The position numbers and the translations under genes are program-made. Below the pieces are notes generated by a model. The model ran no database searches, was not told the origin of the DNA, and worked only from the letters and a program-made list of their open reading frames with translations. A stretch of 64,000 nucleotides of DNA from Marmoricola sp. URHB0036 (GTDB taxonomy: Bacteria > Actinomycetota > Actinomycetes > Propionibacteriales > Nocardioidaceae). Positions 1-7,824 of the stretch are shown here, piece by piece. The stretch covers positions 51,942-115,941 of the forward strand of contig NZ_AUEP01000017.1 of NCBI RefSeq assembly GCF_000426045.1, given 5' to 3'. How positions within the stretch are numbered: position 1 is the first letter of the stretch; each line of letters opens with the position of its first letter.

Positions 1-233
1 TGGCTGTCGGCGTCGCTGGGGATCAGGTTCGGGACGATCTTGTACTTGCCGGCGGCGTCCTTGTTGCAGTCGTTGAGGATCTTGTCGAAGCCGGCGTCCG
101 AGGTGCTGCCGTAGACGTTGATGGTCGGAGTGCCGCTCTCGCCGCCACAGGCCACGAGGGTGCCGCAGGCAATCACACCCGTCCCGATGAGGGCCGTCAG
201 CTTTCGGATCCTGCGTGTTGTCCGTGCTCTCAT
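1..233 (-). CDS. ABC transporter sugar-binding lipoprotein, N-terminal part (truncated by window edge)
   Basis: The reading frame runs leftward off the window, so only about 77 residues are visible. It starts at ATG 233-231 behind a strong GGAGGAGA ribosome-binding site. The N-terminus is basic (MRARTTRRIRK), then hydrophobic, and ends in a lipobox (LVAC before GGE) at about residues 24-27, so the protein should be a lipid-anchored extracellular binding protein. The start of the mature domain (TINVYGSTSDAGFDKIL) resembles family 1 solute-binding proteins of CUT1 sugar importers. It diverges from a LacI regulator with operators in between and lies near an alpha-glucosidase, so an alpha-glucoside such as trehalose or maltose is a reasonable but unproven substrate. 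Confidence 0.8.
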   Translation of the reverse strand, partial: MRARTTRRIRKLTALIGTGVIACGTLVACGGESGTPTINVYGSTSDAGFDKILNDCNKDAAGKYKIVPNLIPSDADS

Positions 234-390
234 GCGCTGCTGTCTCCTCCGACCCGGACCGGCCCTGGTTGGTGACGTGAGTCACATCTGTGATTGAACG
301 TAGTACCGCAATAGGGAACTGCGCAACGGGCGAGAGCCCCTGACTCCGGCCGACGCTGTGTGACTCCTGTGCTTCGTGTGGTCACGGGAT

Positions 391-402
391 GACAACGTTG
401 TC
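391..402. promoter_or_regulatory. LacI-type operator O1 (perfect palindrome)
   Basis: GACAACGTTGTC is a perfect 12-bp palindrome with the CG centre typical of LacI-family operators. Its flanks (GGAT before, CCG after) recur at the second copy at 458-469. It lies just downstream of the leftward promoter proposed at 411-439, near the expected transcription start of the transporter gene, a position suited to repression. Confidence 0.75.
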
Positions 403-410
403 CGACCAAC

Positions 411-439
411 AGGTTGCTTGTTCCATGGGAGTGTGTCAA
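411..439 (-). promoter_or_regulatory. Candidate leftward promoter of the sugar transporter gene
   Basis: Read leftward, TTGACA (439-434) and CAACCT (416-411) are separated by 17 bp. The -35 is perfect and the -10 is weak. It lies between the two LacI-type palindromes and points at the lipoprotein gene, leaving an untranslated leader of about 170 nt. Confidence 0.45.
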
Positions 440-457
440 GCATCACACCAGAAGGAT

Positions 458-469
458 GACATCGTTGTC
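458..469. promoter_or_regulatory. LacI-type operator O2 (near-perfect copy of O1)
   Basis: GACATCGTTGTC differs from O1 by one base and carries the same flanks. The two sites are 67 bp apart centre to centre and straddle the proposed leftward promoter, an arrangement that fits looping or cooperative binding by the adjacent LacI protein. Confidence 0.7.
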
Positions 470-499
470 CGCAGCAACTCGCGACGAGGAACGGCACAC

Positions 500-1582
500 A
501 TGAACAGCCGACGAACCTCACCGGAACGGCCCACGGGGCCGGGCCGCGCCACCATGCGCGACGTCGCGTCCCGGGCGGGGGTCTCTGTGAAAACGGTTTC
601 GCGCGTCGTCAACGACGAGGCCGGGGTGACCGACGAGCTGGTTCGGAGGGTGACCGCGGCGGTCACCGAGCTCGGGTACCGGCACAACCTCACCGCCAGT
701 CACCTGCGACGCGGACACCGCACGGCGTCGATCGGCGTGCTGGTGCAGGACCTGAGCAACGAGTTCTGCGGCGCCGTGCTGCGGGCGATCGAGGACCGGG
801 CGCGAGCCGAGGGCGTGGTGGTGATCGCGTCGAGCATCGACGAGGACGCCGAGCGGGAGCGGGAGACCGCCCACGGGCTCGTGGCCCGTCGCATCGACGG
901 CCTGATCCTGATGCCCGCCAGCCGACACCAGGACTACCTCGACACCGACCGGGCCTCCGGCCTCGCCGTGGTCGCCGTCGACCGTCGGCCCCTGGTCACG
1001 GAGATCGATGCGGTCGTGGCCGACAACCAGGGGGGCGCCGCGGAGGCAGTCGGCCACCTGATCGCGCACGGGCACCGGCGCATCGCCTTCCTGGGCGACA
1101 GCGAGAGCATTGCCACCGCGGCGGAGCGACGGGACGGCTACCGGATGGCGCTGCGCGCCTCCCGCATCGGCCAGGACCCTGCCCTTGAGCGGATGGACCT
1201 GCGCACGACCGAGGACGCCACCCGGGCCACGCACGAGGTGCTCGGCCTCGACGACCCGCCCACCGCGATCTTCGCCGCGCGCAACGTGATCTGCACCGGG
1301 GCCGTGGTGGCGCTCCAGCAGCTGTCGCTGTCCGGGACGGTGGCGCTCGTCGGCTTCGACGAGGTCGCCATCGGCGAGTTCGTGGAACCGAGGGTGACCG
1401 TGGTGCGGCAGGACACCCACACCATCGGCGCGAACGCCTTCGACCGACTCCTGGCCAGGCTCGACGGGGACCAGGCCCCTGCGAGCATCGAGGTGGTCCC
1501 GACGACACTGGTCAAGCGTGGATCGGGAGAGATCAGGGCGCCACGGAAGTCAGCGAAGCCACGCCGCGCAGTCCGCCGGTAG
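500..1582 (+). CDS. LacI-family transcriptional regulator
   Basis: This is a 360-residue LacI/GalR regulator: an N-terminal helix-turn-helix (MRDVASRAGVSVKTVSRVVN, about residues 19-38) followed by a periplasmic-binding-protein-like effector domain ending in VVPTTLVKRGS. I chose ATG 500, which has GAGGAAC just upstream. The longer in-frame start at 389 would put codons across both operators and is unlikely. The gene diverges from a sugar-binding lipoprotein and converges on an alpha-glucosidase, so it probably represses both transport and hydrolysis of an alpha-glucoside until inducer binds. Its last 33 bases overlap the 3' end of the glucosidase on the other strand. Confidence 0.9.
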   Translation: MNSRRTSPERPTGPGRATMRDVASRAGVSVKTVSRVVNDEAGVTDELVRRVTAAVTELGYRHNLTASHLRRGHRTASIGVLVQDLSNEFCGAVLRAIEDRARAEGVVVIASSIDEDAERERETAHGLVARRIDGLILMPASRHQDYLDTDRASGLAVVAVDRRPLVTEIDAVVADNQGGAAEAVGHLIAHGHRRIAFLGDSESIATAAERRDGYRMALRASRIGQDPALERMDLRTTEDATRATHEVLGLDDPPTAIFAARNVICTGAVVALQQLSLSGTVALVGFDEVAIGEFVEPRVTVVRQDTHTIGANAFDRLLARLDGDQAPASIEVVPTTLVKRGSGEIRAPRKSAKPRRAVRR

Positions 1583-3220
1583 GCCATCGGCGAGGTCGAC
1601 GTCCTGGCTGCAGACCAGCACCTCGGCGTCGGCCGGCAACGGCACGTTCGGTCCGCCCACGTTGGCGATCAGGCGCACCGGCGCACCGGTCTCGGTCGTC
1701 ACCTCGAAGGCCACGACGTCCTCGCCGAGGTCCAGCCACGTCAGCTCTCCACGGCCCAGCCGGTGCTCGCGCCGCAGCCCGAGCAGGGTCCGGTAGAGCT
1801 CGAGCGTCGATCCGGGCACTCCCTGCTGACGCGCCACGGCGAGCTCGCCGAACACCTCGGGCTGGGGCAGCCACGACTTCTCCGACGGCCCGAAGCCGTA
1901 CGACGGGTCGCCACCCTCCCAGGGGATCGGCACCCGGCAGCCGTCACGACCGCGGTTGGTGTGGCCGGATCGCTCCCACGTCGGGTCCTGACGCAGCTCG
2001 TCGGGCAGCTCGGTCGCCTCGGGCAGGCCGAGCTCCTCGCCCTGGTAGAGGTAGGCCGAACCCGGCAGGGCGAGCATCGTGGTGGTGGCGGCCCGGGCAC
2101 GACGCAGGCCCAGCTCGGCGTCCGGCTGCGGGTCGTCGGCCCCGATCCCCGGCATCCGGAGCGGACCCGGTTGCGGTGCGTAGCCCAGCCGCGAGGCGTG
2201 CCGGACCACGTCGTGGTTGGAGAGGACCCACGTCTGCGGTGCGGCGTACGGCGCCACCGCTGCCAGCGACTCGGTGATCTCCGCGCGCATCTCCTTGGCG
2301 ATCCAGGGTGCCATCAGGAAGCCGAAGTTGAACGACTGGTGCAGCTCGTCGCCGCGCACGTAGCGGGCCAGCGACTCCACCGGCAGCACCCACGCCTCGG
2401 CGCAGAGGATGCGGTCGGCGTCCTCGCCCTCCACGGCGTAGGAGTCGGTGACCTTGCGCCAGCGACGGTAGATGTCGTGCACCCCGGGCTGGTCCCACAT
2501 CGGCAGGTCGTCGGTGCGCTTGGAGTCGGCGTAGGAGTGGGTCGCATCGGGAAGTCCGTCGGCCTTGACCAGGCCGTGGGCGACGTCGATGCGGAAGCCG
2601 TCGACACCTCGGTCCAGCCAGAACCTGAGCACCGACTCCATCTCGTCCCCGACCTCGGGGTTGCTCCAGTCGAAGTCGGGCTGGGTCACGTCGAAGAGGT
2701 GGAGGTACCACTGGCCGGGCTCGCCGTCGGCCTCGGTGACGCGGGTCCAGCCCGGGCCGCCGAAGACGCTGAGCCAGTTGTTCGGCGGCTCCTCGCCGTG
2801 CTCACCGCGGCCGTCCCGGAACACGTAGCGTGCCCGCGCGGCGCTCCCGGGCGCGGAGGCGAGTGCCTCCTTGAACCAGGGGTGCTCGCTGGAGGAGTGG
2901 TTGGGCACCAGGTCGACGAGCACCCGCAGCCCGAGCTCGTGGGCCCGGGCGATCATCGTGTCGGCGTCGGCCAGCTTCCCGAACCGGGGGTCGACGTCGC
3001 GGTAGTCGGCGACGTCGTACCCCGCGTCGTGCTGCGGAGAGGTGTAGAAGGGCGAGAGCCAGACGGCGTCGACCCCGAGGTCGACCAGGTGCGGCAGCCG
3101 CGCAGTGATGCCGGGCAGGTCGCCCATCCCGTCCCCGTCGGCATCGGCCCACGACCGTGGGTAGATCTGGTAGATGACGGCGTCGCGCCACCAGGCGGTG
3201 GCGTTGGTCTTCTCGCTCAT
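1550..3220 (-). CDS. GH13 alpha-glucosidase (oligo-1,6-glucosidase/maltase type)
   Basis: A cytoplasmic glycoside hydrolase family 13 enzyme of 556 residues that hydrolyses alpha-glucosidic bonds of imported oligosaccharides. The N-terminus WWRDAVIYQIYPRSW is characteristic of the oligo-1,6-glucosidase/alpha-glucosidase group. Conserved regions are visible: DLVPNH (about 103-108), nucleophile Asp212 in GFRIDVAHG, acid/base Glu275 in CAEAWV and Asp337 in SNHD. No signal peptide is seen. I chose ATG 3220 because it overlaps the stop of the upstream DUF1697 gene as ATGA; an in-frame ATG three codons earlier is possible. Substrate (maltose, isomaltose, trehalose or sucrose) cannot be read from sequence. 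Confidence 0.9.
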   Translation of the reverse strand: MSEKTNATAWWRDAVIYQIYPRSWADADGDGMGDLPGITARLPHLVDLGVDAVWLSPFYTSPQHDAGYDVADYRDVDPRFGKLADADTMIARAHELGLRVLVDLVPNHSSSEHPWFKEALASAPGSAARARYVFRDGRGEHGEEPPNNWLSVFGGPGWTRVTEADGEPGQWYLHLFDVTQPDFDWSNPEVGDEMESVLRFWLDRGVDGFRIDVAHGLVKADGLPDATHSYADSKRTDDLPMWDQPGVHDIYRRWRKVTDSYAVEGEDADRILCAEAWVLPVESLARYVRGDELHQSFNFGFLMAPWIAKEMRAEITESLAAVAPYAAPQTWVLSNHDVVRHASRLGYAPQPGPLRMPGIGADDPQPDAELGLRRARAATTTMLALPGSAYLYQGEELGLPEATELPDELRQDPTWERSGHTNRGRDGCRVPIPWEGGDPSYGFGPSEKSWLPQPEVFGELAVARQQGVPGSTLELYRTLLGLRREHRLGRGELTWLDLGEDVVAFEVTTETGAPVRLIANVGGPNVPLPADAEVLVCSQDVDLADGLPADCAAWLR

Positions 3221-3753
3221 GAACCCCACTTCTCGGCCAGCTTCGTGATGACGGTCAGGTTACGGGTGGTGGCCACGCCGAGGTGACGCTCCACCTCGGC
3301 GTTGCCCGTCGTTGCCTCGTGGTAGGGCCGCGTGCTCAGCATCAGGTGTACGGCGCGCTGGCCGACCCGCACCTCCTCGCCGTCGCCGGACCGCTCCTCG
3401 AGAGCAGCCTTTCCTGCCTTGGTGGGCGGACCGGCGAGCAGGCTGAGGTAGTGGCCCTGGAGCTTCTTGCCCCCCGCGAAGTCACAGGCCTCGTCGTACA
3501 GCTCACTGAGCTCCTGGGGCGTCATCAGCACGACCGGCACCTCGAAGCCGCGGTCGGCGAGCATCGTCTTCTCCAGCGCGGCGACGACCTTCGCCCGCGA
3601 GCGGAGGCTGGTGCGGAAGAGCACGTTGCCGGTCTGGATGTGGGTCTCCACCTCCTCGAACCCGGCGGCGGTCAGCGCGTCGCGGAGCTCGGCCATGGCG
3701 TACTTGCGCTTGCCCACGTTGACGGCGCGCAGGAACGCGATGAAGGTCGGCAC
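3217..3753 (-). CDS. DUF1697 family protein
   Basis: A 178-residue protein with the whole DUF1697 pattern: MPTFIAFLRAVNVGKR at the N-terminus, then a FEEVETHIQTGNVLF segment. The function of the family is unknown. It starts with GTG behind a GAGGA site 8 bp after the homogentisate dioxygenase stop, and its stop overlaps the glucosidase start (ATGA), so it is the middle gene of a three-gene leftward transcript. Nothing in it explains why an aromatic-catabolism gene and a glucosidase should be co-transcribed. Confidence 0.85.
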   Translation of the reverse strand: MPTFIAFLRAVNVGKRKYAMAELRDALTAAGFEEVETHIQTGNVLFRTSLRSRAKVVAALEKTMLADRGFEVPVVLMTPQELSELYDEACDFAGGKKLQGHYLSLLAGPPTKAGKAALEERSGDGEEVRVGQRAVHLMLSTRPYHEATTGNAEVERHLGVATTRNLTVITKLAEKWGS

Positions 3754-3761
3754 GCCGGTCC

Positions 3762-4991
3762 TCAGGAGTTGGAGAAGACGGCCGGACCACCGTCGTCGTT
3801 GTCGGGTCCGCGTCCGGCCCAGGTCCAGGCGTAGGCGGGGTCCTCGACCGCCATCCCCGCTTCCCCGAGCTCGAGCGGCCGGAAGGTGTCCACCATGACC
3901 GCCAGCTCGTCGAAGTACTCCACCCCGATCGAGGCCTCGATCGCGCTCGGCTGCGGGCCGTGCGCGTGACCGCCGGGGTGGATCGAGATCGAGCCGATGT
4001 CGATGCCCGAGCCCTTGCGCGCCTCGTAGTCACCGCCGACGTAGAACATCACCTCGTCGGAGTCGACGTTGGAGTGGTAGTAGGGCACCGGGATCGACTG
4101 CTCGTGGTAGTCGACCTTGCGCGGGCAGAAGTTGCAGACCACGAAGTTGTAGCCCTCGAACACCTGGTGCACGGGCGGCGGCTGGTGCACCTTGCCGGTG
4201 ATCGGCATGAAGTCCTCGACGTTGAAGGTGTAGGGGTAGAGGCACCCGTCCCAGCCGACCACGTCGAGCGGGTGGGTGGCGTACGTCAGCCGGGACCCGA
4301 CGAGGCCCGACGGTCCGTTGCCGCGGTGCTTGACCAGGACCTCGACGTCGGTGCCGTCCTCGACGAGCGGCTCCGTCGGTCCGTGCAGGTCTCGTTCGCA
4401 GTACGGCGCGTGCTCGAGGAACTGACCGAAGCGGGAGAGGTAGCGCTTGGGCGGCGCGATGTGGCTGTTGGCCTCGATGGCGTAGAGACGCGACACCTCG
4501 CCGTCGATGTCACTCGGCAGCCAGCGGTGGGTGGTGGCGCGAGGGACCAGGACGTAGTCGCCGGTGCGGTAGTCCAGTGACCCGAAGATCGTCTCGACGG
4601 AGCCGGAGCCGGACTCGACGTAGACACACTCGTCGCCCACGGCGTTGCGGTAGTACGGCGAGGTCGTGTCGCTCACGACGTAGCTGATCCGCACGTCGCC
4701 GTTGCCCATCACCAGTCGCCGCCCCGTGACCGGGTCACCACCCGCCGGGAGGTCGTGCAGCTTGAGGTGGCGCGGCTTCAGCGGGTGGTTCGGGGTGGTG
4801 GTGAGGTCGGGCAGCTCCCACGGCTGGCTGTCGACGATGGCCGAGGGGACGCCGCGGTGGTAGAGCAGCGAGGAGTCGGAGGAGAAGCCCTCCTCCCCCA
4901 TCAGCTCCTCGTAGCGCAGCGCCCCCTGGTCGTCGCGGAACGCCGTGTGCCTGGTGCGCGGGATGTCTCCCACATGTCGGTAGTAAGCCAC
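3762..4991 (-). CDS. hmgA: Homogentisate 1,2-dioxygenase
   Basis: This enzyme opens the ring of homogentisate to maleylacetoacetate, the third step of tyrosine breakdown. The 409-residue protein has the bacterial homogentisate dioxygenase layout with a C-terminal cupin. Likely iron ligands are His306 and Glu313 (YYHSNVDSDEV) and His344 (HAHGPQP), assigned by pattern. It starts with GTG 4991 behind GAGAGGG. It diverges, over only 29 bp, from the unknown gene that is coupled to fumarylacetoacetase, so the two transcripts are probably controlled together. Its preceding enzyme, HppD, is encoded 14 kb away at 18754-19950. Confidence 0.95.
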   Translation of the reverse strand: MAYYRHVGDIPRTRHTAFRDDQGALRYEELMGEEGFSSDSSLLYHRGVPSAIVDSQPWELPDLTTTPNHPLKPRHLKLHDLPAGGDPVTGRRLVMGNGDVRISYVVSDTTSPYYRNAVGDECVYVESGSGSVETIFGSLDYRTGDYVLVPRATTHRWLPSDIDGEVSRLYAIEANSHIAPPKRYLSRFGQFLEHAPYCERDLHGPTEPLVEDGTDVEVLVKHRGNGPSGLVGSRLTYATHPLDVVGWDGCLYPYTFNVEDFMPITGKVHQPPPVHQVFEGYNFVVCNFCPRKVDYHEQSIPVPYYHSNVDSDEVMFYVGGDYEARKGSGIDIGSISIHPGGHAHGPQPSAIEASIGVEYFDELAVMVDTFRPLELGEAGMAVEDPAYAWTWAGRGPDNDDGGPAVFSNS

Positions 4992-5020
4992 GGCTTCACC
5001 CTCTCGCCTTGTGATCTAGC

Positions 5021-5947
5021 GTGGCAACCGTGTCGATTCCTGCCTACCTGACCAGCTTCGTGGACGACGCCGCGATCTTCCCGCCGGGCAACGCGCCGCT
5101 GGAGCAAGCCGTCGCCGACCACGTCGACCACCGCGACGAGGAGTACGCCGACCTGGTCGGCGGCTTCGTGGTCAGCGACGTGAAGGTCGCGGACCTGGCC
5201 GCCTGCCTCCCCGAGGTCGCCGGCTCGACCGAGCTTGGTGTCAACCTCGTCGTCACCGGCGGCGCCGGTGCCATCGAGCCGGCGGTCACCTGGGTGTCCC
5301 GCTCGGAGGGCCTGTCGCTGCGGGCGGTCGAGTTCGCGCTGCGCGACGAGGAGGACCTGGCCCACAACGCGCAGCGCCTGATCCAGGTGGTGGACTCGTT
5401 GGGCGCCCAGCTCGACGACGTGGTCGTGTTCGCGGAGCCGCCGGTCCCACCAGGCAGCCCCTCTCACGGCTGGCTGGCCGCCCTCGACGAGCTCGCGGCC
5501 CGCGAGATCCACCTCAAGTTCCGCACCGGCGGCGCCACGGCAGACCTGTTCCCGAGCTCACGTCAGCTGGCCGGCTGCATCGAAGCGGCCCTCGACCGCG
5601 AGCTCCCGTTCAAGTGCACGGCCGGGCTGCACAACGCGGTGCGGCACCGCGACGAGCAGACCGGGTTCGAGCACCACGGCTTCCTCAACGTCCTGCTGGC
5701 GACACGGGCCTCGCTCGACGGCGGCACCCCGGACGACGTGGCGCGGGTGCTCGACGAGACCGAGGGTGCCGCGGTGGCCGAGCGGCTCTCCGCCGATCCT
5801 GACGAGGCGGCGCGCACCAGACGCTGGTTCACCTCGTTCGGGTCGTGCAGCGTGCTCGACGCCCACGAGGACCTCGTCGAGCTGGGGCTGCTAACCACCC
5901 CAACGGACCACTCGCTGCGCTCGCGCTCCGCCGGGGACCCCGGATGA
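5021..5947 (+). CDS. Conserved protein of unknown function in the homogentisate cluster
   Basis: I do not recognise a named family for this protein of about 308 residues. It looks like a soluble enzyme: no signal peptide or membrane segment, alternating short hydrophobic strands and helices as in a barrel fold, and polar motifs that look like active-site loops (DDAAIFPPGN near the N-terminus, HLKFRTGG, PFKCTAGLHNAVRH, SFGSCSVLDAHED). Start is GTG 5021 or GTG 5030; neither has a good ribosome-binding site, so it may be leaderless. It diverges from hmgA, and its stop overlaps the fumarylacetoacetase start (ATGA), so it very likely acts in the same pathway. The one pathway step without a gene here is maleylacetoacetate isomerase; that role is a hypothesis only. 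Confidence 0.8.
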   Translation: MATVSIPAYLTSFVDDAAIFPPGNAPLEQAVADHVDHRDEEYADLVGGFVVSDVKVADLAACLPEVAGSTELGVNLVVTGGAGAIEPAVTWVSRSEGLSLRAVEFALRDEEDLAHNAQRLIQVVDSLGAQLDDVVVFAEPPVPPGSPSHGWLAALDELAAREIHLKFRTGGATADLFPSSRQLAGCIEAALDRELPFKCTAGLHNAVRHRDEQTGFEHHGFLNVLLATRASLDGGTPDDVARVLDETEGAAVAERLSADPDEAARTRRWFTSFGSCSVLDAHEDLVELGLLTTPTDHSLRSRSAGDPG

Positions 5948-7176
5948 GGGGCTGGGTGACCGGAGCGGCCGGCTCGGCGTACGACCTCGACAACCTCCCG
6001 TACGGCGTCTTCTCCACCCCAGGCACCGACCCCCGGGTCGGCGTACGCATCGGTGACTTCGTGATGGAGGCCTCGGCCGTCGCCGCTCTGGGCGGCGACG
6101 CCGGCGAGGGGCCGCACCTCGCCCCGGTCTGGGCACAGGCGGGGCTGGACGAGTTCCTGGCCATGGGCCGCACCGTCTGGGACATCGCCCGCGAGTGGCT
6201 GGTCGAGGTGCTCGGCAACGATGTGCACCAGCCGCGGGTCGAGCCGCTGCTGGTGCCGATCGACGAGGTCACCATGCACCGGCCGTTCGAGGTCGCGGAC
6301 TACGTCGACTTCTACTGCTCGGAACAGCACGCGACCAACGTCGGGAGGATCTTCCGTCCCGATGGGGAGGCGCTGACGCCGAACTGGAAGCACCTGCCGA
6401 TCGGCTACCACGGTCGTGCCGGGACGGTGGTGGTCTCCGGCACCGACGTACGCCGACCGAGCGGTCAGCGGCCGGAGTCGGGTGGCGTTCCGTCGTACGG
6501 CCCGAGCAGGCGCCTCGACATCGAGGCCGAGCTCGGCTTCGTCGTCGGTGGCGCGACGCAGCTCGGTGAACCGGTGCCGACCTCGGCCTTCACCGATCAC
6601 GTGTTCGGGGTGACGCCGCTCAACGACTGGTCGGCGCGCGACATCCAGGCCTGGGAGTACGTGCCCCTCGGGCCGTTCCTCGGCAAGTCGTTCGCCACCT
6701 CGATCAGTCCGTGGGTCACCCCGCTGGCCGCGCTGACGGCCGCCCGGGTCGAGCTGCCGGGGCAGGACCCGGAGCCGCTGGAGTACCTCCGCGTGCAGGA
6801 GCCGGCCGGCTACGACATCGACTTCGAGGTCGTGCTCAACGGGGAGGTGGTGAGCCGGCCGCCGTACGCCGCGATGTACTGGTCGCCCGCGCAGATGCTC
6901 GCGCACATGACGGTGAACGGCGCCTCGCTGCGCGTCGGAGACCTCTTCGCCAGTGGCACCATCAGCGGCGACGAGCGCGACCAGCGCGGTTCGTTGCTCG
7001 AGCTGAGCTGGGGCGGCAAGGAGCCCTTCGCCACGCCGACGACCAGCGGCCGGACCTTCCTCGAGGACGGCGACACGGTCACCCTGCGTGCCACCGCACC
7101 AGGCGCTCTCGGTGGCCGGATCGCGCTCGGCGAGGTCACCGGCACCGTCCTCCCAGCGAGTCAGGCCGGCCGGTAG
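5944..7176 (+). CDS. fahA: Fumarylacetoacetase
   Basis: This enzyme hydrolyses fumarylacetoacetate to fumarate and acetoacetate, the last step of tyrosine catabolism. The 410-residue protein matches the eukaryotic/bacterial FAH type: metal-site loop VDFYCSEQHATNVG, catalytic-histidine motif PIGYHGRAGTVVVSGT, acidic pair in DIEAELGFVVG, and NDWSARDIQ followed by WEYVPLGPFLGKSF. I chose ATG 5944 because it overlaps the upstream stop (ATGA, 5944-5947); longer in-frame versions would lie inside the upstream gene. Its 3' end overlaps the convergent GNAT gene by 16 bp. Confidence 0.95.
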   Translation: MRGWVTGAAGSAYDLDNLPYGVFSTPGTDPRVGVRIGDFVMEASAVAALGGDAGEGPHLAPVWAQAGLDEFLAMGRTVWDIAREWLVEVLGNDVHQPRVEPLLVPIDEVTMHRPFEVADYVDFYCSEQHATNVGRIFRPDGEALTPNWKHLPIGYHGRAGTVVVSGTDVRRPSGQRPESGGVPSYGPSRRLDIEAELGFVVGGATQLGEPVPTSAFTDHVFGVTPLNDWSARDIQAWEYVPLGPFLGKSFATSISPWVTPLAALTAARVELPGQDPEPLEYLRVQEPAGYDIDFEVVLNGEVVSRPPYAAMYWSPAQMLAHMTVNGASLRVGDLFASGTISGDERDQRGSLLELSWGGKEPFATPTTSGRTFLEDGDTVTLRATAPGALGGRIALGEVTGTVLPASQAGR

Positions 7177-7790
7177 TAGACCGCGGTCAGGGGCGCTCCG
7201 ACGTCCCAGCCGAGTCGTTCGTAGAGGGCGCGCCCGTCATCGGTCGCACCGAGCACGGCCCGGTCGAGTCCGGCCTCGACGGCGTAGCGTTCGAGGGCGG
7301 CCATCACGACGGTGCCGAGACCGAGGCGACGATGGCGTTCGTCGGTGACGATCTGGTCGGCGACGGCGTACGACGCACCGAGGCCCATCCGACCACTCGC
7401 CACCTCGTTGCCCTCGGGAGCCAGCACCCGCGCCACCACGAGCCGGGGCTGTGCGTCGACAGCGACCTCGTAGCCCGTCGGTGGCTGTCGGCCGGGCGGG
7501 TGACCGAGCGCGCGGGTCATGAACCAACCGGCGTGGTCGGGCTCCCAGCCCTCGCGGAACCTGGGCAGCCACTCGTCCGGATCGCCGGGGAGCTTCACAC
7601 CGGTGCGCGGCGGGTGCTCCTGCTCCACGATCCCGGCGAGACGTTCGGGAGTCGGGTCGCTGAGCACGAACCGGCCGTGCTCGGTCGCACTGCGCGTGGC
7701 GACGTACCACCCGCCGTCGACCGGGTCGGGTCGCGGCGCCTCGCGTGATCGCGTCCAGCCGTCGACCCAACCGTCGACGTACTCCCCCAC
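7161..7790 (-). CDS. GNAT family N-acetyltransferase
   Basis: A protein of about 209 residues whose C-terminal half is a GNAT acetyl-CoA-binding domain. Motif A reads VTDERHRRLGLGTVVM, the R-x-x-G-x-G/A loop that holds the pyrophosphate, followed by ALYERLGW typical of motif B. The N-terminal half is acidic and tryptophan-rich (YVDGWVDGW) and may form the acceptor site; the substrate is unknown. GTG 7790 has GGGAG at good spacing; GTG 7805 is an alternative start. It follows the diiron oxygenase on the same strand after about 35 bp and may be co-transcribed with it. Confidence 0.8.
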   Translation of the reverse strand: MGEYVDGWVDGWTRSREAPRPDPVDGGWYVATRSATEHGRFVLSDPTPERLAGIVEQEHPPRTGVKLPGDPDEWLPRFREGWEPDHAGWFMTRALGHPPGRQPPTGYEVAVDAQPRLVVARVLAPEGNEVASGRMGLGASYAVADQIVTDERHRRLGLGTVVMAALERYAVEAGLDRAVLGATDDGRALYERLGWDVGAPLTAVYYRPA

Positions 7791-7824
7791 CGGCCAGGCT
7801 CCCACGTCCCCATCAGTACACCCC

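Noticed and set aside
389..499. Longer N-terminus for the first LacI protein, starting at ATG 389
   Set aside because: It would translate across both operators, adds residues unlike any LacI N-terminus, and ATG 500 has a better ribosome-binding site.
1763..3286. Long open frame on the strand opposite the GH13 gene
   Set aside because: It is the mirror of a clear GH13 enzyme, is rich in Arg/Gly/Val/His without any domain, and reflects high G+C third positions. The same applies to the open frames opposite the FAD oxidase (12889-14367), the SARP-like gene (34336-36252) and the GH3 gene (55690-57459).
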